Below, one piece after another: positions 20,801-32,550 of a stretch of 64,000 bases of DNA. Below the pieces are notes generated by a model, which had not been told where the DNA came from, did no database searches, and saw only the letters and a list, made by a program, of their open reading frames with translations. A program made the position numbers and the translations under genes. Position 1 is the first letter of the stretch, and every line of letters begins with the position of its first letter. Source of the DNA: a virus; IMG/VR virus record IMGVR_UViG_3300017917_002374, positions 186,001 through 250,000 of that record; one strand, written 5' to 3'.

Positions 20801-23800
20801 CCAGGCAGTTTCAACCGGACCTTGATCCCCAATTGCCCAGCTAGAGCTCAGTCGCGTTGCATCAAAACTCACCGGAGCAAATTTTTCTGGGCTTTTTAGT
20901 TGCCCATATTCGTCAACTGGAATATATGTTGACAGTCCTGGTCTAGCGAATCTAGTATCAATACCTTGTCTTGTGCCTTCTGCAATAAAGCCTAGCTCTA
21001 GATCGTCCCACAGTACAGTATTTGATCCTGTGTACGGTGCCGGGCCATATCTATTTTCCCACCAAGAAGGCTTTTCGTAAAATCCCAGCATTTCCCAAGG
21101 AGCAAGATGAGGTCTATCTGTGTCAAAGAAATAGAAATATATTCCTCTCCAGAAGCCTGGTAAAAATTCGTCATCATTATCTTTTAAGAATTTGTAGTTC
21201 CAGGTCCATGCATTGTTACTTTGAAAAGTATCATTACTAGAGTAATTAACTGAATTAACTCCGACCCAACGCAGAAAATTTCTTGATAACAGTTGGTTAA
21301 ACTCTGCTAGAGAATAATTTATTTTTCTAAATTTACCAGGAATACTATCAATTATGTCAAGTATGGTATTGGTATATCGTACCTTGATATTGTTGTAAAT
21401 TCTTAATTCAAGTTCTAGTAATAAATCGTCTCTATAATCTCCAAATGTTGGCATGATACTACCGTCATGTCCTTGGATAACCTGTCTTGGAGTTTGATAA
21501 CTATCATCAATAAAAATGCTTGGCACATAACTAGGATACAACCCCAACTTACTAGGTGTTTCGGGAACATAACTTCCTACTGTGGTTGGTCTGTCAATTA
21601 ATTCAATGTATGACGTATAGGTCAACGTCACTGTTTCAGACAAGTCAATTGCAGCAATGTTTTGATTAAAAGTAAAATCTTTATTTTTTGCTAGTTGTCT
21701 ATAAGTGCCTGTAGCAGTATCTCCTAAGTATACTAATACACTGCGTCTGCTTGGCACTGTGTCATTGTACAAACTTGGAATTTGATATCTTAGTTGTCTG
21801 ATATCAACTATAGGAATTCTGCTGTTTGTAAAGGCTTTGCCATAAGGAACCATGTCGCTATCATACCAAGGCATGGTAGTATTTTTTCCTAGATTCACAA
21901 CTTCCATTATTTTATCAACTGCTTCAGGAATGTTACCAACGTTTATTTCAACTTTTAGAGATTGATCCAAAAATTTATTTTTAAACTTGGTGTACTCTTT
22001 TTGAGCGTATTCAATGGCTTCAATAAATTCAAAGCCTTGATCACCAAATGCCAGTCCACTGTACAATGCTGGCGAAGCATGTTGTAAAATACAGCCAGTC
22101 CAATCTTTAATTTCAAGATCTCTAAGATTATTTTTGGCTAAAATATTTCCAGACAACCCATAATTATTTTGACTCATTGCAATTAGATGCTGTCTTAACT
22201 GACCTAGAGTCAATGTATTAAAGTTTTTATTTTCGGTGTTTAAATCAATGTTTAACGGCAGTTGATAGTAGCCTAGCTCCGAAACACTAGAACTATAAAT
22301 TAAAATATCAACTTTACTAGGCGGATCAAAACTTAATTCATCTTGATTAATTACTACCACATCCAGCTGTTCATATTTGGTAACTGTGTACAAAGACTCA
22401 GCTAATAGTCTATTGTCAACATAAACTTTCAAATAAGGAATAGTTTCGCTGGCATTAGGATTAATATCTATCTGAAAATAATTTGTATTGCCATCAAAAA
22501 ATTTTGTAATAATCTGATACTGTTTGGTTTTTTCTGCCGTTTTTGTCCAAATGTTTCTATATACAAATCCACTGTCTGTTTTTTGTTTGAATAAAAATTG
22601 ATTTAATGGCAACGATGTAGATAGTTTGTTTTTAATAAAAGAAAAACTATCAGTGTCGTAGTTGTTTGCAAAAACGATATCTCCAACATTTTGGAAATTT
22701 TTATAACTTAATGCAAATCCTAGTTCTGCATCTCTCTGACCAGTTCCTTCTAGATAAGAAAATATCTTTGTTCCTTCAAATTTAGATCCAAGAAATGCAG
22801 TGGTGTCTGAAATAGAAGATCCGTCGTCATCAAACAGATCAAACAAAGGTGCTTGATTGTAAGATGTTTTTTGCTGTGCAGGGATCCATTCTTCTCCGGT
22901 ATACCAATACTGGTTATAAGTATTCACACCAGTTTGTCTTTGTTTTATTGCATTTTGTCCTGTAGTTGGCAGTGCCACAATAACTGTATCGTCACTTTCA
23001 TAAGTGTCAGGAGTAATGTCGTCAGTATTAATTACTCTTGATCGTGCATCTGTTATAAAAGCTATGGCCTTAGTAGCATAATTAAATGTCACAAGAAGCC
23101 CAGCAAACTCTGGTTGAGCATGATTTAATATTACATAATATTCAAATTCAGCAGCGCCAATTTGAATAGTGTCTACTCCAATCACTTTTGGTACAATTGA
23201 GCCAGTAGTTACACCGTTACCGGATGCATTGTACTCGCTGGTTACTGTCATTCCAACAATAATACCGTCTAGGTCAGATACTAATAGTCGGGCTGTACCA
23301 ACACTGGATGCTACCTTTGTTACTGCGGGCACAGCCGGCTCAACTGTTATTAGAGGAGCTGAAGTGTATTCTGCACCAACATTGTCAACAGAAATTGTTT
23401 GAATTTTACTTGGATTGAGATTAGTAGTTGCTGTGGTTGCAGTTGATATCTGTAATGCCAAACCTGCTGCTGCATTTATTCTTCTGTTTAATGTGATTTC
23501 ATTACTTACAGCATTTACAGTTTCAATTAACAATCCGTTACCAAGCGAGTCTGCAAGGTCGTTTACCAACATGCCTTTCTGTAGTCCTGTAACATCTTCA
23601 AGCACAATTGAAAAGGTATTGTTCACCGGTTGTTTAATAAAATAATTGCTTTTGAAGTCTCCAACAGGATTATTATCGCCAAAGAATCCTTCAACAAAAA
23701 ATCTATTTTTGGCTGTAATAAAGATTTTTGTACCTGCTGGTAGGTCAATTGATTCACCGTCAGAATCTAAACTGTCAATAGTACCATTAAGAGTGATTTC

Positions 23801-26800
23801 GTACTGAGTTTCAAAATTGCTATCAAGAACTTCTTGTACTCCTGCTACTTTGAGAATATTGGCCTGTGTTAATGCCACATCCATATAGTATTGATACAAA
23901 TTAGAATTTGGTCCAGTGGTGTCTGTACTTACATAAGGAACTCTTGAAAAATCTCTGTAGCTAACATTTTCGTTTTCCTCAACTACTAGAAAAACTAGCC
24001 AGTCTTCTTTAACATACGTGGCTTCGGGGACATTAGTCACAATCAATTTGTTACTTTGATATGTTGTTACAGATGCTGTGATTAACTCAACACTGGTAAT
24101 AACCTCAGTGGTTAGATCTTTGTTGAGTTGATATCCAGATCCAGCCGAAACTACCTTAAAATATTCAAGCACATTATCATTAAGCACCACTTCAGCGGTG
24201 GCTGCCAAAACACCCGAAGGAGAAATAGTAATAGATGGAATGGAAGTATAGCCTGCACCAGGATCAGTCACAGCTATTGCATAAACTTCGCTACTGTCTG
24301 TATAAACTGCGGCTTGAGCTTGTCTTCCTACAAATGACACTATAGTACCAACTTTTACACTCACTGGTCTTGATAGCAGAATACGATTTTCGTCTAACAA
24401 CTGTACAACTTTTATCTCTGGCTCAATTGTAAATGCGGCTGCTACTCCTCCAGTAATGTATGCAGTGTAATTTCTGCCATCTAATGTGACAGAACGTGCT
24501 TCATCTGCGTACAAGCGAAGGGTGAAAGGATCAATAACTTCAACCCAATAGGTGTTGTTATTCATCTCAACTGTGCCCAGTACACCTCTGATAGTGATCT
24601 CGTCACCATCAATTAAATTGTGAGCATCTGCAGTAGTAAGAACTACAGGATTATCAATTTCAATATTTGCAATATCAAGTGGAATTGAACCACCAGTAAT
24701 GTACATGTCAATTCCGGCCACATTACTGTTGTCAACTGTGATGGTCGTGCTGTTTCTAGATGTAGAGACTACAGTTGCAGTTTGCACCCCAGGTGGTTTA
24801 AAAATAAAATTACGATTGTTTTGAACTTGTACTAGGTCTGATACTTTTACAACCAGATTACCAAAAATATCTTCAATAGTGGCGTTCACAGGTACACCAT
24901 CGCCATACATTCTATAGCCAGTAGCAAGTCCTGTGACAGAGTTCAAAGATACCAATTGAGTGCTAAAAACTGCGCTGTTTCCATACACAGCTTTAAGAGT
25001 CACTGCTGTTGCTTCGGCTGCTTTAAAAACCAACTGTACATCGTTTGACAGTGATGCCGGACTAGAAATTAAAATTGAACTTCCGCCTAGCACATTATTA
25101 ATCACTGTACCTCCAGTGATCCCGCTGCCGTAGATCAGCTGTCCGGCTTCTAGACCAGTGGTGTTATTGAGCACAATGATATTGCTCGTAAAAGTAGCAG
25201 TGTTTCCGTAGACTGTTAATTTTTCTAAGCTATTAGGGCTGCTAATGTTAGCTGTGGCCATGGTCCCAATACCAGAACCGCCATTGGTAATACGCACATA
25301 GTCAACATGTTTGTACGTAGAATATACAGGATCAATACGGGCATCTTGTGTGTTGGGAGTATCAATCTTGACAAACGGGTCTGCAACAAAATTTAATCCT
25401 CTGTAGTTAACCGTGACATTAGCTACGCTAGTAGACTCCATTATTACTGTGCCTGTAGCTTGTACTGCACCTATGCTGGGAACTGGTCTAGAGAAAGTTA
25501 CTGCGGGTACAAAATCGTACAAAGGCGCTACCGAATAATCTACTCCTCTAGAAACAATTTCGTAATTGCTTATAGATCCGTTTTCAATAGTAACCGTGAT
25601 TTCTGCCCCGGTTCCTGCACCACCACCAACAAATCCAACTTCTGGGGTGCTTCTATAGTTAATTCCAACATTACTAAAAACTAAATCTTGTATTTCTCCA
25701 GTCACAGGATCCACAATAAGAGTAGCTGCGGCAGGAAAATCTGGATTTCCGCCTATAAAAGTAACTGTGGTATCTTCTATTATTTGAGTAGAAGATACTG
25801 TGTACGTAGGCAATAATTCAGTACTCTCGCTGACTAAATGAATCTGTGTTCTATCCGCAATAGAAATAAATTCTACTTTAAAAATTTTGTTTCTGACTTC
25901 AGGATTCTTGTCAGCAGCAAAAATTATTCTTGTTCCGTCAGTTAAAGGACGTGATACATTATTAGGCAAAGTAATCACATAGGTCTCTTTACCTTCAACT
26001 TCTTTGAATGCATCTGTAATTGTGTAATCTAAAACGTCAACTGGTGCTTTGGCTCGTTGTCCATAATTGAATAGATACAAGTCTGATTCAAATTCAATAA
26101 TTGGACGTATTGCTCTTATTGGAGTCTCAAGCAACAAATTTGGATTGTCATTATATTGTGCTGCCAACTCAATTAATTCACTATGAAACCAACGGTTGCT
26201 TCTGCTCCAGGCATTTAGATCTCTACTTCCTCTTGACACAGTAATATAATCAGGAGTAGTTAGATTGTCATTCAATGCATATTCCTCTGGTACTGTAAGA
26301 TTGCCAGTTCCAACCAGTCGTATGCTTTTGCCAACACCTTCAACAATATAAACACTGTCTGCGTATTCGCTAGGAAATGCAGTATTATCAAATCGTATTT
26401 TTAATCCATTGGTAAATCTTACACCATTTGGACTTGTATAATTTTTTCTACCAAGAATCACCCCTTCAACATCTAGACGTGCATCAGTAGGTTCAATAAG
26501 TTTAATAACACCACCATAACTGTCGCTATTTGCATCTTGATAGTATAGTTCGGTAAGAGGCGATGTAATTTGCTTTACTCTTTCCCAATAGCCTTCTGCA
26601 TTTTTTATAAATTCAACTCCGGCATTATTAGTACCGCCGCTGATATAAACTTTTTCGTTAATGTTTACAGACTGTAGATGTTCTAGCTGTACTAGTCCAT
26701 TATTAGTGCCTATGTTTGTTATTCTAATACGAAAAATATCGTATCTTTTTGATAATGGCAATAGATCACCTTGTTCGTATCCGCTTTCAACAAAAGGTGC

Positions 26801-27760
26801 TCCTTGGTCGTACTTGTCAAAATCAAAAGTGCCTTTGTCTGTCCAATCAGTATCGTTTTCTGATCTTGAAAGGAATATTAAGGTTGATCCATCTAATGAT
26901 CTAGCAGTAGCACCATCAATGCCGCCTGACTGTCTAATTATTGTAAGCAGATGATTTTGAACTCTAGAGTATGATAAATCCGTAGCATAATTTACTGTGG
27001 CTATTCTTGATGCGAATCGTTCGGCATCCTGTGCATTTGATGCTGGAACGGAAAATACAACTACACCGTTGTCTTCACCATTGTTTTCAACTCCAAAAAC
27101 TTCTCTTGACAAAGCTTCGGCTTCGGTTGATCTAGTACCAGTTTTTCCTGGCTCGGTTTGAATCCAAAAACCATTGCCTGGTTGGTTTACTGTGAATCTA
27201 TAGGTATTGCCTTTGACCAGAGTTAAAACTGGATTAGGATCTCTGCCATCACTAGAAAGTGTATAAGCTGTTTGTTTTGAATCACGAGCTACGGAAAAAT
27301 TTAATACTTCCGTAATGGCACTGGCACTTACTGCCACTTCTGGTGGTCCGTCAGGCAACCAATAATATTGATTAAAGTTAACAAACTTATCAAAGTCAAA
27401 CAGACCATTGAAATTGTAACTTTCGTTTTCAAAAAGTCTGCTGTGGTCATTGGTTAGACCACCGTAGTAATTAATTTTTTGAATTAAATCAATGTAGCTG
27501 GAATAGAATTCTACATTTTTGTTTTGATCCTGTACTACGAAACTGGCCTCAAGTTGATAATTCTGTCTGTCTTGTGTGGGTTCTTCTATGTACGAATCAT
27601 TATACTTAAAAGTTGGAGCAAATTTACGTCCTACAAATCCGTCAATTTTTTTTAAGTCAGGTTCTGAAATCAACTGATCAACAGTTGCAGCCAAAAACTT
27701 TTTGTTGGTGTCGGATCTAAATATTTCTGGTAGTAAATTAATACTTTTAATTGAGGCCAT
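8894..27760 (-). CDS. giant virion structural protein (6288 residues), baseplate-associated
   Basis: One uninterrupted frame of 18.9 kb sits directly after gp6, the slot of gp7 to gp10 in T4. The N-terminus ([20 protein letters not shown] and about 150 residues) resembles large structural proteins of marine T4-like phages. Seven FG-GAP-like motifs with a VGAPG or VAIGAPE core occur near residues 3140, 3595, 3645, 3915, 4125, 4360 and 4450, as in integrin-type beta-propellers. BNR/Ycf48-like blades ([18 protein letters not shown] and similar) lie around 5390-5670. At least twelve short GSGYTSxPTVxIxGGGGTGA modules are scattered from residue 700 to 5220. No signal peptide or catalytic motif is evident. 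It probably forms a very large baseplate wedge or fibre element that contacts the host. A TTAAATA box and a GAGAGAAC ribosome site precede it. Confidence 0.88.
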   Translation of the reverse strand: MASIKSINLLPEIFRSDTNKKFLAATVDQLISEPDLKKIDGFVGRKFAPTFKYNDSYIEEPTQDRQNYQLEASFVVQDQNKNVEFYSSYIDLIQKINYYGGLTNDHSRLFENESYNFNGLFDFDKFVNFNQYYWLPDGPPEVAVSASAITEVLNFSVARDSKQTAYTLSSDGRDPNPVLTLVKGNTYRFTVNQPGNGFWIQTEPGKTGTRSTEAEALSREVFGVENNGEDNGVVVFSVPASNAQDAERFASRIATVNYATDLSYSRVQNHLLTIIRQSGGIDGATARSLDGSTLIFLSRSENDTDWTDKGTFDFDKYDQGAPFVESGYEQGDLLPLSKRYDIFRIRITNIGTNNGLVQLEHLQSVNINEKVYISGGTNNAGVEFIKNAEGYWERVKQITSPLTELYYQDANSDSYGGVIKLIEPTDARLDVEGVILGRKNYTSPNGVRFTNGLKIRFDNTAFPSEYADSVYIVEGVGKSIRLVGTGNLTVPEEYALNDNLTTPDYITVSRGSRDLNAWSRSNRWFHSELIELAAQYNDNPNLLLETPIRAIRPIIEFESDLYLFNYGQRAKAPVDVLDYTITDAFKEVEGKETYVITLPNNVSRPLTDGTRIIFAADKNPEVRNKIFKVEFISIADRTQIHLVSESTELLPTYTVSSTQIIEDTTVTFIGGNPDFPAAATLIVDPVTGEIQDLVFSNVGINYRSTPEVGFVGGGAGTGAEITVTIENGSISNYEIVSRGVDYSVAPLYDFVPAVTFSRPVPSIGAVQATGTVIMESTSVANVTVNYRGLNFVADPFVKIDTPNTQDARIDPVYSTYKHVDYVRITNGGSGIGTMATANISSPNSLEKLTVYGNTATFTSNIIVLNNTTGLEAGQLIYGSGITGGTVINNVLGGSSILISSPASLSNDVQLVFKAAEATAVTLKAVYGNSAVFSTQLVSLNSVTGLATGYRMYGDGVPVNATIEDIFGNLVVKVSDLVQVQNNRNFIFKPPGVQTATVVSTSRNSTTITVDNSNVAGIDMYITGGSIPLDIANIEIDNPVVLTTADAHNLIDGDEITIRGVLGTVEMNNNTYWVEVIDPFTLRLYADEARSVTLDGRNYTAYITGGVAAAFTIEPEIKVVQLLDENRILLSRPVSVKVGTIVSFVGRQAQAAVYTDSSEVYAIAVTDPGAGYTSIPSITISPSGVLAATAEVVLNDNVLEYFKVVSAGSGYQLNKDLTTEVITSVELITASVTTYQSNKLIVTNVPEATYVKEDWLVFLVVEENENVSYRDFSRVPYVSTDTTGPNSNLYQYYMDVALTQANILKVAGVQEVLDSNFETQYEITLNGTIDSLDSDGESIDLPAGTKIFITAKNRFFVEGFFGDNNPVGDFKSNYFIKQPVNNTFSIVLEDVTGLQKGMLVNDLADSLGNGLLIETVNAVSNEITLNRRINAAAGLALQISTATTATTNLNPSKIQTISVDNVGAEYTSAPLITVEPAVPAVTKVASSVGTARLLVSDLDGIIVGMTVTSEYNASGNGVTTGSIVPKVIGVDTIQIGAAEFEYYVILNHAQPEFAGLLVTFNYATKAIAFITDARSRVINTDDITPDTYESDDTVIVALPTTGQNAIKQRQTGVNTYNQYWYTGEEWIPAQQKTSYNQAPLFDLFDDDGSSISDTTAFLGSKFEGTKIFSYLEGTGQRDAELGFALSYKNFQNVGDIVFANNYDTDSFSFIKNKLSTSLPLNQFLFKQKTDSGFVYRNIWTKTAEKTKQYQIITKFFDGNTNYFQIDINPNASETIPYLKVYVDNRLLAESLYTVTKYEQLDVVVINQDELSFDPPSKVDILIYSSSVSELGYYQLPLNIDLNTENKNFNTLTLGQLRQHLIAMSQNNYGLSGNILAKNNLRDLEIKDWTGCILQHASPALYSGLAFGDQGFEFIEAIEYAQKEYTKFKNKFLDQSLKVEINVGNIPEAVDKIMEVVNLGKNTTMPWYDSDMVPYGKAFTNSRIPIVDIRQLRYQIPSLYNDTVPSRRSVLVYLGDTATGTYRQLAKNKDFTFNQNIAAIDLSETVTLTYTSYIELIDRPTTVGSYVPETPSKLGLYPSYVPSIFIDDSYQTPRQVIQGHDGSIMPTFGDYRDDLLLELELRIYNNIKVRYTNTILDIIDSIPGKFRKINYSLAEFNQLLSRNFLRWVGVNSVNYSSNDTFQSNNAWTWNYKFLKDNDDEFLPGFWRGIYFYFFDTDRPHLAPWEMLGFYEKPSWWENRYGPAPYTGSNTVLWDDLELGFIAEGTRQGIDTRFARPGLSTYIPVDEYGQLKSPEKFAPVSFDATRLSSSWAIGDQGPVETAWRRSSEYPYALQIAIALSRPAFYFGSLMNTVGYLRDSNIDQLVLADTKQRVNKDNFTIPDDGLNSGVVTLTAGYINWVRDWFTNKAIDGTAKINNLVRNVEVKLSYKMAGYSDNNFLTVIADQSSPVSNASSIILPPENYKIFLNKSAPVEKIIYSAVVIERTTTGFAVRGYDLEQPYFTIIPSKRNNNVFSIDAIEETAIVYRDFEFTKVIVPYGFEFATKQQVVDFLISYGRYLTAQGLIFDTFNPDLETKQTWILSAQEFLVWSQQGWASGNLLVLSPVFNSIKIINTAGVVDHVVNSISASKILDQNFNIIKNSQFSVLRDDNVFQITSVFGHTIGLAVFNLVQYEHVLLMDNSTVFGDIVYQPELGNRQYRLRLIGNKTNNWTGQLNPGGFVYNNDIIDEWQPGRNYRKSALISFKEKFYFAISEVPASTEFDFTYWSNIDKAKIKTGLLPNFSYNAEKFNSIYNIDDTVADADLDSLSSGITGFRERSYFQDFKLDNVSQTKFYQGYIKQKGSINAIDALTTARFNNLFSNIELYEEWALRVGDYGALGSDQAVEFQLLEQDLKNNPSTLVLKNKTDVDQEGLINVEISQLYYAPDNLTDKNIISLRQDVKTRLSDAVTAGYPRLDDVDATIFDITDYASYADLVNIIGAGFKIWVARDFNKDWNVYRVNETDVLINQFQIGLDNRITVTTNVPHGLVAGTVIVVKNFDIDYNGFYQVTAVTNNDQFVVEGYQNLQRLRSQQFVDGTGVLLTLVSVRFSRINQLVDFVPRHGWRDKDKIWIDNDIGNNLWAVFEKNAGWTFDKILPLREGEAQSQQGYGEAIAINNDQRLVISGAKDYSDGGVSGIRVINPGFLYEVPEATFSAPDLENGKNVTATLDTESGTLLTARLTASGNNYDLLPNIEIVDFNVATTSSNTYQSNTIPISSLSVSVTKSVSANVISSKSVVLTNSNDIWVGDVVTGNDGTGNTVASAVVAGINYSSNTITLTDSITWSIVNSQPLTFTHSRVFLNDIVTGDDGTGNVIPENTRITAINTLTGTVETGPILINFNSEATLNFSRGSGGNVQARLAPTFISSVEVINGGSGFVTPPVVEVVGGGGVGAQIIVNLITTGAGTGSINSCTILNPGTGFTSPPEINLITTNTNHGAILRVKLAPSSVETLLVAATGQNYRFPRLQFSTVSGGTGAGATGNINVTNGSVTIAQLREFGQGYTNKPTVIITDSIGNGIDCELEIVKTTGAVRTFQLDEGSFTQVQNLITFGLDAEEFGFSLELGSGYGYVGAPGSFDQQGAVLISKSTGSNWISQQVLHPAELDSNNRFGHALAVSDDENWLYVGAPGANKVYVYAAKSTPTNQQKIEVITNQISYITNYVLVKTSAEVKVVGDSGKLYEPDFDYTVIAGVLTFRNFGTIQNENFLYLSQIYPTTAITPTVIRGILQTSYVLATTPVEIEQINVVGASGRIFIPGVDYSLTGVTLNFLNNDFATEATLAVNVLTKYYILVTTLEPTDQIVWEAGVQSNSVARQLLAATVDTYSAMVAGSYQVGDIVKVLNTDGANSGSYQLYKKLVGGAFALQGTENRKVTRGVAKFGWSLAIDKEGYQVAIGAPEAGATDDNTDIIRVGKVYIFDREYQVFVGSVSGSTNTYKTLRDIAGVTKITIDGFELSQGIDYEVGSVGQSGISNIVLINGGANYTSAPTVVITGGGGTGATATASIDVTTGKVTGVIVTNAGSGYTSVPTVVLSGGGPVDLEDIATAYVVLPEQTTITFTTAPRSGAKIKVDVNQFSLIQKIENPDIVKDSYFGQSVAVDQSRKNIFVGAPGYRDVDYYNGKVYRFVNKPLVFGKEVGDNANITVLQGDYIRINDIPVVFQESDGNSEKVAKDINNRAITGIFARTDGVSNLVFLSDLGTPLRGTGYFESNVAIVIDAPDQIENGINATVGNITLFANGAIDSFEITNRGSGYTFAPTVTVTGANTVLARMSSTIGTSQITILANATAKSNSINILPGAGTALEDIGFSIYTPVQEFRHPELGAPERFGTLIKLDNVTGETLVVSSEGGVTLKKSTFDNQATVFDKDTTRFIDLLKNSGAVYIYDYLPIPNETIEAPSQYLYNQVLQNSRIFFDDNFGSGIEIRNNWIIVGATKSDYYNDNAGLLHLFINPNEQKGWSKLRSRTDKVDIDYINQGFLYNRKTQTIVTDLDYFDPAKGKILGIADQDLDYKTIYDPAVYNRGNGTTQTFDENSVWNDLHVGKTWWNLDKCRYIDYEQGDLSYRTTFWGELFPGSEIEVCEWVESFVLPSEYQTLIGDGEALYADDTAYVEFNFLDNQSGLIRTKYYYWVKNKITVDIVRTKRSNSVASLAKIIADPKSQNLPYFAVVGSNAFSLYNVNRYLLADEIIFKIDYGITVNENIAHSEYELVQQGNALSPVPEKYINKLIDSLAGENIVGEVIPDLSLRESTRYGIALRPRQSMIKDTIKATEVFVDYVNRFLKEQLIVKYKDLSILKNAEPIPPDAAGFYNLIVDTKDELLYVQTEELQAGYKVLVRSDADYEAYWTIYEYTPDSDYSVWTLIRIQSYDSSRYWFYADWYAGGYNETTTIDYIVQEFKDIVTLNLVPGNIIKVLDDGNGQFELYLANADLSLTIVGVENGTIQISTALYDYDLSLVGFDNAPFDNVGFAKTIALELRNIVQGLISGIFTDTDTIQINKLFFTLVNYILSEQRSLDWLIKTSLVSVVHKIRKLETFSSYIRDEQDYFENYINEVKPYRTQLRNYLLDYEGTDITNANTTDFDLSSIYDIDQRNYRVLDINNTTDANLIANSFAVSWSVNYKYVLESVIVINGGEGYIRAPSVFIIGGGGTGATAVATIDNSTGSVIEIDLISRGTGYTSQPSIIIEGGGGFGAKGYVVLSSIGGDVSSSTVNKTVRNIKTLISFDRVTYASKVTKWKPYTTYHTDDIVVVSDVTSVFFNNLPDQALPRYNYAYKVLKTVLGSGTLDLNLFNDASVVQKLSGIDIDNAIDRIAVYNQPGSPDIATLYSSPDSQRLDASNTNEAAVSQNNEWNKVLHSGGVSYLHEYQYLAIGNRALLAVSQTGETWTYIPVRESDIDLRDGCFFDGNVWVVVGNQGSLLTSTNALTWTKEQVTEFKFSPDANNPEGAVQQNANQVVDFVGVASAATTRSKYVVAVGNGNSVLVNPYNTSEDVAQGWYSAKPQPNIFVFPRQLLAVHAIDFGTLTDNNGTQYTVDLQSSGYFTSGTQSLMKQGFVIVGGVNGNMFITSYNRLDDLIQGYAKSYNYDSGKLTNQSYPWISMAVPAEIRGQGDGVSGEQINGIAVSTTFDRYIVAVGSAGTLIWNRIDSPLEVQTGTADLASDTIGKTVVDHGIYVYKNFRYFNADNFVSPLTPSALEKIDLTDIAWDNEKFVVTGTGSTTIWGYPGSQSEAYIDLGNINPILSAESRAGASSETLARWDAVVSATTAEIVINGSALIGWIIPGMTVTSTHLPADSVVTTANYDSNTDEWTVNVAFASTSFSSRTGQSISFAYVFTANIPVGTTLTFTGPNNEIKTLVTSRAASRGENTVYVSGFDKVAANWTISGTGIPTGARIKQIGRFPAFTWQYAEGSGRNLNIDYNSISVNTTTVRISQPFTANIPVGSLITLFDTTGLKSQYVTTQALPKNSRTLVFANAVAITSGFTLEANTTLGIQGGTSVIGAKLYTIGGVLNHLAKDIPDLIPGTSYSGVKVFGQPFTETASDILSLDTTISSEYTDTNLGTRPEDIVINGGQFIDTYSSHAPEELVPGQVIDSLQMNVFTANVINGNVDYGNVIAYKIFTDYKNPTVYYRLSQANTTVLASSLAYDDTEIIVEDVTKLPEPNAVLNEPGSIWINAERINYFGRDVGRNAITDIRRGASRTSIPLVHEVGSLISDASQAQEITRDTVLTILSDLTVNNGFSGDANSVTYQTSISNQVPQSSIWLEPGT
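12100..12300 (-). repeat. GxGYTxxPxVxIxGGGGTGA double repeat in the giant protein
   Basis: Two adjacent copies are encoded here: [20 protein letters not shown] followed by TGA, and [20 protein letters not shown]. Equivalent pairs occur at about 15570-15740, 17390-17560 and 25500-25740. The unit is about 35 residues, strand-turn-strand followed by a glycine-rich turn. Confidence 0.7.
14370..18350 (-). other. FG-GAP beta-propeller segment of the giant protein
   Basis: Seven FG-GAP-like motifs are spread across this stretch, for example [40 protein letters not shown] and [20 protein letters not shown]. Seven is the blade number of an integrin-alpha propeller. Long insertions of glycine-rich and beta modules separate some blades by 200-450 residues, so the propeller would be discontinuous. 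This is read from motifs, not from a structure. Confidence 0.65.
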
Positions 27761-27789
27761 CTTTTTGTTCTCTCAAAAACTTAATATAT

Positions 27790-27796
27790 TATTTAA
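27790..27796 (-). promoter_or_regulatory. late promoter box, TTAAATA, for the giant gene
   Basis: The minus strand reads GATTAAATAATA 30 bases before the ATG at 27760. It differs from TATAAATA at two positions. It lies in the short gap between gp6 and the giant gene, so the giant gene may have its own late start. Confidence 0.4.
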
Positions 27797-27804
27797 TCAT
27801 AAAA

Positions 27805-30800
27805 TTAAAGCAGATTTGCAGCAGTGATAGCTGAAATAATTTCAACATTATCTACTGTGGCGCAACTTATCATAATTTCATCTGGTTCGGCATTTATTTG
27901 ATACAGATTACCAAAACTTAGTCCATTATTTGAAGGCACAATGATCACACTGGCAATTTTGGGAGTAAGTACCTGGTGCAAATAAGCACTGAGTTCACTA
28001 AAAAAGAACGGCTCGCCAAAGTCCCAGTTGGCTACATCAAAATATTGATTGATTGCAGATATTACCGCGGTCTTTATATCGTTATCGCTTACAACCACAT
28101 TGGCATTTTTAACCACTTTGAATGTTGCTCTTAAACTAGGATCTGCTTTGGCACCAAACAACGGTTTAAATCTTGCACTGGCAAATATCAAAGAATCGCT
28201 AATGGCTTTGTAATTGTCTAGTATACCATACTGAAGTTGTAGTTCTTCTGTTGTGGGCTGTTCAGGTTGAATCACTCGATCAGTGCTGTCTTGTGCCCAT
28301 GCTTGATAATCAGCAGCATACTGCTTGGTTAGCACATAAAGGTCAATAATGTTGTTTGGGCTTGGGTCAATTCTGCGTGTGGCCGGAGCTGTGTGTCTAT
28401 ACTGGAAGTACAAATCCTGTCTACCTTGTAATAATAGATAGGTTTCACCGTTTTCTGATGATTCTAAAGCCTTGCTGGTAATGTTTGCAATCGTGGTTAT
28501 TACCAAAGTGTAGAATAAATTTTCGCCACTGGCATAGAACACTTGCCCGTCGTCATATTGATCAATAACATCAACAATGTCTGCCTGCGATACAAAGCCG
28601 GTTTCAACCACACCATCATCTATTATTTGATATGTAATATAGCTGCTGGCTGTATACAATTTTCTAAAGAAAATCTTTTTCTGTGTAGGATTGACCTCAG
28701 GGTTTACAATTTCTTTAAACAAATCAGGATTGTCCGGAACACCATCTCTGTTGGTGTCAGGGTATTTCACATAAATTTTACTGGTGTTTTCGTAACCATC
28801 TGCATCAATAATCATTTTGTAGATAAAGAAAATTTTATCATCGTACAGTGATCCAGTTTGATCGGGTGCAGAATTTGATCTTAGAACTTTAATTTGATCA
28901 TTTATAACTTGAGCACTTTTTGGATCGTAGACTCTAACCTTGGGATCAAAATAAAACTTGGTTTCTCTTTTGCTCTCAAACACATAGTTTATCTGTCTGT
29001 AATATAATTTGTATCCAAGATTGGTACTTACAAATGCCACAAGCCAGCTACTATCAAGACTGCTAGATGTAGTGTCGCCTGCCCTTGCTTCATTATATTC
29101 TGCATTTATTCCTGAATTACCTAATAAAGGACTACCGGACTGAGAAAGTTTCAAATCTTGCGGCTGTATCACTTTCCATGCTTTGTTCAGTTGATCAAAT
29201 CTTAATCCAAAGTTTTTCTTGCTGTTTACCAGTGTGGCTGCGGATCTAAGAATGTCATTAGGAATCACATTGTAAATCTGAGGAATAATTTCATCAATGT
29301 ATGCACCCGGAGGGACAAAAGTACTCAGAGAAATAGGACCTGGCGTGTTTGCTGTGATAATGCCATTGGCAGTTCCGTCACCTTCAATCTTGACCACAGT
29401 GGCATAGATGTACACACGATCACCAGCAACACTAGGAGTACCAGATTTTATATCGTTGGTTTTGTCAAAATAAGCTGGGTCAATAGTAACATCTGCTGAT
29501 GCACGAAACTTGATGATTGAACCTTTGGTTATGAATCGCAAGGCTGTTGAACTGGCTGTGCCAACTTTCACCGGAGTGGCAAAGGAATTGAGCAGTTCTG
29601 CAGATCTATAGTTTGCAGATGTGGTAAAATATCCTGTGCTTTGATTTGTACCTGTGGTAAGTTGTACCCAGTTGGTGTCAAAAATGGTTCCGTTGACCGC
29701 AGCATCGCGTGTGTTGTATCTAGGAAATTTTTCATAGATAAACTGTGTGAACGAAACGTAGTTATCCACCAGCAGTTTGTTATTAATTACCTGATTAAGA
29801 CTGCCCACTACATCTCCATTTGTTGGAGGCACATAGTCTTGGGCATCAATAGTTTCTTGTCTATACAAGGCACCGTCTTCACCAAACACATTGGTTGAGC
29901 TGTATTTGCCTGTGACATCAATAGTATCAAGATATCTACTCACACCAGAGCTGCTTCTATTTGTTGCTTTGATTTTGATTATGTTATTGAACAGCGTGAA
30001 AGGCAAGATATTATAATCTTCGCCTGTGACCATGCGGTTCTGTGTGTAATACTGTTGTGGGGCTTTGGTTTTAATATCGTCTAGTGTTTCGCGTGAACTT
30101 GCATTGTTCACAGTGTATTGTAAACTGGCTCTAATGCTAAGAGTCTCAGCTCTGCCTGCCTTGCTTACATAAGTCAGAGGTATGATTATACTCTGCATTT
30201 CTTCAGGAGTGATCTTGTAGCTCAGCCCATTGCTCACACGATAGTATAATCTAAATGTACCAATAGGTATGTTTGCGAATGCACCGTCGCCGAACACTAC
30301 GTCAACTTGGTCGTTGGCTCTTGTATTAATTTGGTAAATGTTTCTTTCAAGACTGTTGTTATAGATAACGTTAAATCCTGCCACGTTTGGAACTTCAGTC
30401 CACTTTTCATTTGGCTCCCCATTTGCGTCCAGTTTAAACAACCAAATGTCAGTATTGTTGATGTTATCAACGTTCACGCTCACAGTTCTATTTGGAAGAC
30501 TGTCTGTAAGAGTAAAATCCAACTGCCCAATATCTCCTTGTTTGAAATACAAGAACCAGCCGGTGTTCTCGCTGTCATTACCAAGATTGTCGTTGCGATA
30601 CAATATGTTAAAAATTCTTGATGGGTTCGGATCTCGTTCGTAAAGATAACTTTGATTCACACTGGTAGGACTAACCACTTCAAAATTCATGTTTGAAGTT
30701 TCTACCAAGGTTTGGAACTTGAATGCTGGAACAATGTTTGGCAGTAGATTGATACTGTATTCTTCTGTACGTACTCCGCCAATGTTCTGTGTATTGCCTG

Positions 30801-31317
30801 GTTTGCCCACAGTCTGACTGTTTATTAGTGCTGTGTTAACAATCAAGCTAAACTGTTCTAACCAGTTGTCGTTACCAGGGTCATTCCATGACACAGGTAA
30901 ATTGCTAAGGTTGGTTCCGTTGCTGTCAAATAGATTTTCTGAAGTAAACACTGCTTCAAATTTTAGCAATCCAGAAGCATTAGTATTTCTTTTAGGATTG
31001 TAGCTGATCAATCTAGCCAGCTTGAGCACACTGTCTCTACGCTCAGCAGTGTCCAAAAAGTTTTCTCTTGCATTCAGATCGGTTCTAAATGCCAAACTTT
31101 GTCCTAGAAAGGCTATAAGATCTATCAAAGCAATGTATTCACTGCTTTCTAAGAAGTCGTTAAAATCTTCAGGATAGTAAGTGCGCAAGTAATCGATCAT
31201 GCTCTTGCGTAGAGTTTCAAAGTCGTAGCTTTGAAAGTCTGCATTTTGAAAACTTTGATAGATTTTTTTCCAGTCCTGCTGGATCAGTAGATTAGTTTGT
31301 CGTGTGGTAGCTGCCAT
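27805..31317 (-). CDS. 6: baseplate wedge protein gp6
   Basis: The product has 1170 residues, longer than the 660 of T4 gp6 but in the size range of marine relatives. The N-terminus is characteristic of gp6: a QSYDFETLRKSMIDYLRTYYP segment, then DFLESSEYIALIDLIAFLGQSLAFRTDLNARENFL and a RRDSVLKLARLISYNPKRN stretch. gp6 forms the continuous inner ring of the baseplate and links wedges to each other. The downstream half is beta-rich and ends with a VIxAINQYFDVANWDFGEPFFFSELSAYLHQV segment, the J-like helical region found near the end of gp6/gpJ-type wedge proteins. It follows gp25 and precedes the giant gene. A late box lies 20 bases upstream. Confidence 0.9.
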   Translation of the reverse strand: MAATTRQTNLLIQQDWKKIYQSFQNADFQSYDFETLRKSMIDYLRTYYPEDFNDFLESSEYIALIDLIAFLGQSLAFRTDLNARENFLDTAERRDSVLKLARLISYNPKRNTNASGLLKFEAVFTSENLFDSNGTNLSNLPVSWNDPGNDNWLEQFSLIVNTALINSQTVGKPGNTQNIGGVRTEEYSINLLPNIVPAFKFQTLVETSNMNFEVVSPTSVNQSYLYERDPNPSRIFNILYRNDNLGNDSENTGWFLYFKQGDIGQLDFTLTDSLPNRTVSVNVDNINNTDIWLFKLDANGEPNEKWTEVPNVAGFNVIYNNSLERNIYQINTRANDQVDVVFGDGAFANIPIGTFRLYYRVSNGLSYKITPEEMQSIIIPLTYVSKAGRAETLSIRASLQYTVNNASSRETLDDIKTKAPQQYYTQNRMVTGEDYNILPFTLFNNIIKIKATNRSSSGVSRYLDTIDVTGKYSSTNVFGEDGALYRQETIDAQDYVPPTNGDVVGSLNQVINNKLLVDNYVSFTQFIYEKFPRYNTRDAAVNGTIFDTNWVQLTTGTNQSTGYFTTSANYRSAELLNSFATPVKVGTASSTALRFITKGSIIKFRASADVTIDPAYFDKTNDIKSGTPSVAGDRVYIYATVVKIEGDGTANGIITANTPGPISLSTFVPPGAYIDEIIPQIYNVIPNDILRSAATLVNSKKNFGLRFDQLNKAWKVIQPQDLKLSQSGSPLLGNSGINAEYNEARAGDTTSSSLDSSWLVAFVSTNLGYKLYYRQINYVFESKRETKFYFDPKVRVYDPKSAQVINDQIKVLRSNSAPDQTGSLYDDKIFFIYKMIIDADGYENTSKIYVKYPDTNRDGVPDNPDLFKEIVNPEVNPTQKKIFFRKLYTASSYITYQIIDDGVVETGFVSQADIVDVIDQYDDGQVFYASGENLFYTLVITTIANITSKALESSENGETYLLLQGRQDLYFQYRHTAPATRRIDPSPNNIIDLYVLTKQYAADYQAWAQDSTDRVIQPEQPTTEELQLQYGILDNYKAISDSLIFASARFKPLFGAKADPSLRATFKVVKNANVVVSDNDIKTAVISAINQYFDVANWDFGEPFFFSELSAYLHQVLTPKIASVIIVPSNNGLSFGNLYQINAEPDEIMISCATVDNVEIISAITAANLL

Positions 31318-31336
31318 GTGAATAACCCATTTCTAG

Positions 31337-31343
31337 TATTTAT
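31337..31343 (-). promoter_or_regulatory. late promoter box, ATAAATA, for gp6
   Basis: The minus strand reads GTGAATAAATACTAG, 20 bases before the gp6 ATG and in the 47-base gap after gp25. The flanking ATAAATACTAG is identical to the box ahead of the fibre gene ending at 4235. Confidence 0.55.
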
Positions 31344-31364
31344 TCACTGTAAAATATGCTACTT

Positions 31365-31760
31365 TTAATTGGATGCGTTTCCGTACACCCCGGTGCTGAT
31401 GGTGCGACTGTCGCGATCAAAATTCAGCAGCAGTGTGCTGGTGTAGTTTTCAATAAGATAGGTAACCACTAGTGTGACTTGCACACCCTGTTGATATTCA
31501 TCAATTTGTATGCTGTCAACTGCCAGTCTCGGGTCGTAAGTGGCTATGCGCTTAACATCGTCGGTGATGGCCTTGCGCACATCGTCGGTAAAAGGCTCAA
31601 ACAGAAGACCCCAAATTATAGTTCCAAATTCAGGATTCATTAGCTTTTCGCCTTTACGAATGTTAAAATGATTGAACAGATCCTGTTTAACCAATTCAAA
31701 ATCAGTTAGTTTATATTTTTTATAGCGATTGTAAGTGCTAAATCCGTTGTAAAGTGCCAT
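31365..31760 (-). CDS. 25: baseplate wedge subunit gp25
   Basis: The 131-residue protein matches the length of T4 gp25 (132). It carries the gp25/GPW signature: a DLFNHFNIRKGEKLMNPEFG segment leading into the GLLFEPFTDDVRKAI motif, the EPF variant of the family's conserved acidic turn, then a DPRLAVDSIQI strand. gp25 is the sheath-nucleating wedge protein, conserved in phages and type VI secretion systems (TssE), and it binds gp6. Its place between gp5/lysozyme-like and gp6 agrees with this. A TATTTAT lies only eight bases from the start, too near to serve as its own late promoter, so it is probably read from upstream. Confidence 0.93.
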   Translation of the reverse strand: MALYNGFSTYNRYKKYKLTDFELVKQDLFNHFNIRKGEKLMNPEFGTIIWGLLFEPFTDDVRKAITDDVKRIATYDPRLAVDSIQIDEYQQGVQVTLVVTYLIENYTSTLLLNFDRDSRTISTGVYGNASN

Positions 31761-31776
31761 AGTATTTTATTTATTT

Positions 31777-32550
31777 TTAATTCACCCTGGCCAGTACGTC
31801 AATAGCATATCTACCTAGTAGAAAAAACACAGTTCCATAGTTTCCATTGATATCTTTGCCGCTGCCTGTACTACGCCATCGTTTGGCGCCTGGATCTAGC
31901 TCCGTTCCAAGATCAGGACCAAGTATATGTGCTACACACAACATACCAGCAATAGTGCAAAGATTATCATCAGATTTGATTGCACCATTTTTTTCCATGG
32001 TTTGATAGTTTTTTTCTAGTAAATCAAACATGCTGTTTTCTTGCACACCTTGACTTCTGAAGTAACTTTCAAGATTGTTGACACCGTCTTTGCCTGTCCA
32101 AGCTGAAGCTTTTTTTACAGCTTCTGATCCAAACAAATCAATGTATTCATTTTTAACATACCCAAGATCAGTAAGGATTTTAGCACTCAGTTGATACTTG
32201 CCCACATAATTGGCCGGACCAATAAACCGATAACTGGATCCGCTGGTTGCGTTTGCTATCATGGTCTTTATAGCTTTCACATGCAGTCTAGATAATCTAC
32301 CAATTCCTTCTGGCGGTTCAGGGTTGAGTACGCTGGCCAACACATGTTTTGGCACTTGCAAATTCAAAGATAAAACTTGATTTTTTGAAATCTGTGGACC
32401 AGGATCCAGTATTTCTTCGCCGCTGGTTAAAAATAAACCATTAGGAAGTTTTATAGGATTGCCTGATGCGTCTCTAACCACATTGTTTGGAATACATTCT
32501 TCTTCAATTTTTTGTCGCACTGGAAGACTTATATCATTAACGCTGGACAT
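31777..32550 (-). CDS. lytic transglycosylase-like baseplate protein, possibly inactive
   Basis: The protein has 257 residues. Residues about 90-230 resemble the fold order of soluble lytic transglycosylases or goose-type lysozymes: a helix RLHVKAIKTMIA, then GPANYVGKYQLSAKILTDLGYV, which parallels the GxYQ motif of these enzymes, and later helices with LCTIAGMLCVAHILG. The usual catalytic glutamate before the GxYQ motif is not seen; the region reads ATSGSSYRF. Activity is therefore doubtful. The gene abuts the lysozyme-less gp5, so it may supply the peptidoglycan-contacting part that T4 carries inside gp5. It could instead be a purely structural hub component. Confidence in the gene is high and in the fold moderate. 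Confidence 0.65.
   Translation of the reverse strand: MSSVNDISLPVRQKIEEECIPNNVVRDASGNPIKLPNGLFLTSGEEILDPGPQISKNQVLSLNLQVPKHVLASVLNPEPPEGIGRLSRLHVKAIKTMIANATSGSSYRFIGPANYVGKYQLSAKILTDLGYVKNEYIDLFGSEAVKKASAWTGKDGVNNLESYFRSQGVQENSMFDLLEKNYQTMEKNGAIKSDDNLCTIAGMLCVAHILGPDLGTELDPGAKRWRSTGSGKDINGNYGTVFFLLGRYAIDVLARVN

Noticed and set aside
31768-31774. TATTTAT ahead of gp25 as a late promoter
   Set aside because: The box ends only eight bases from the start codon, leaving no room for a leader with a ribosome site.
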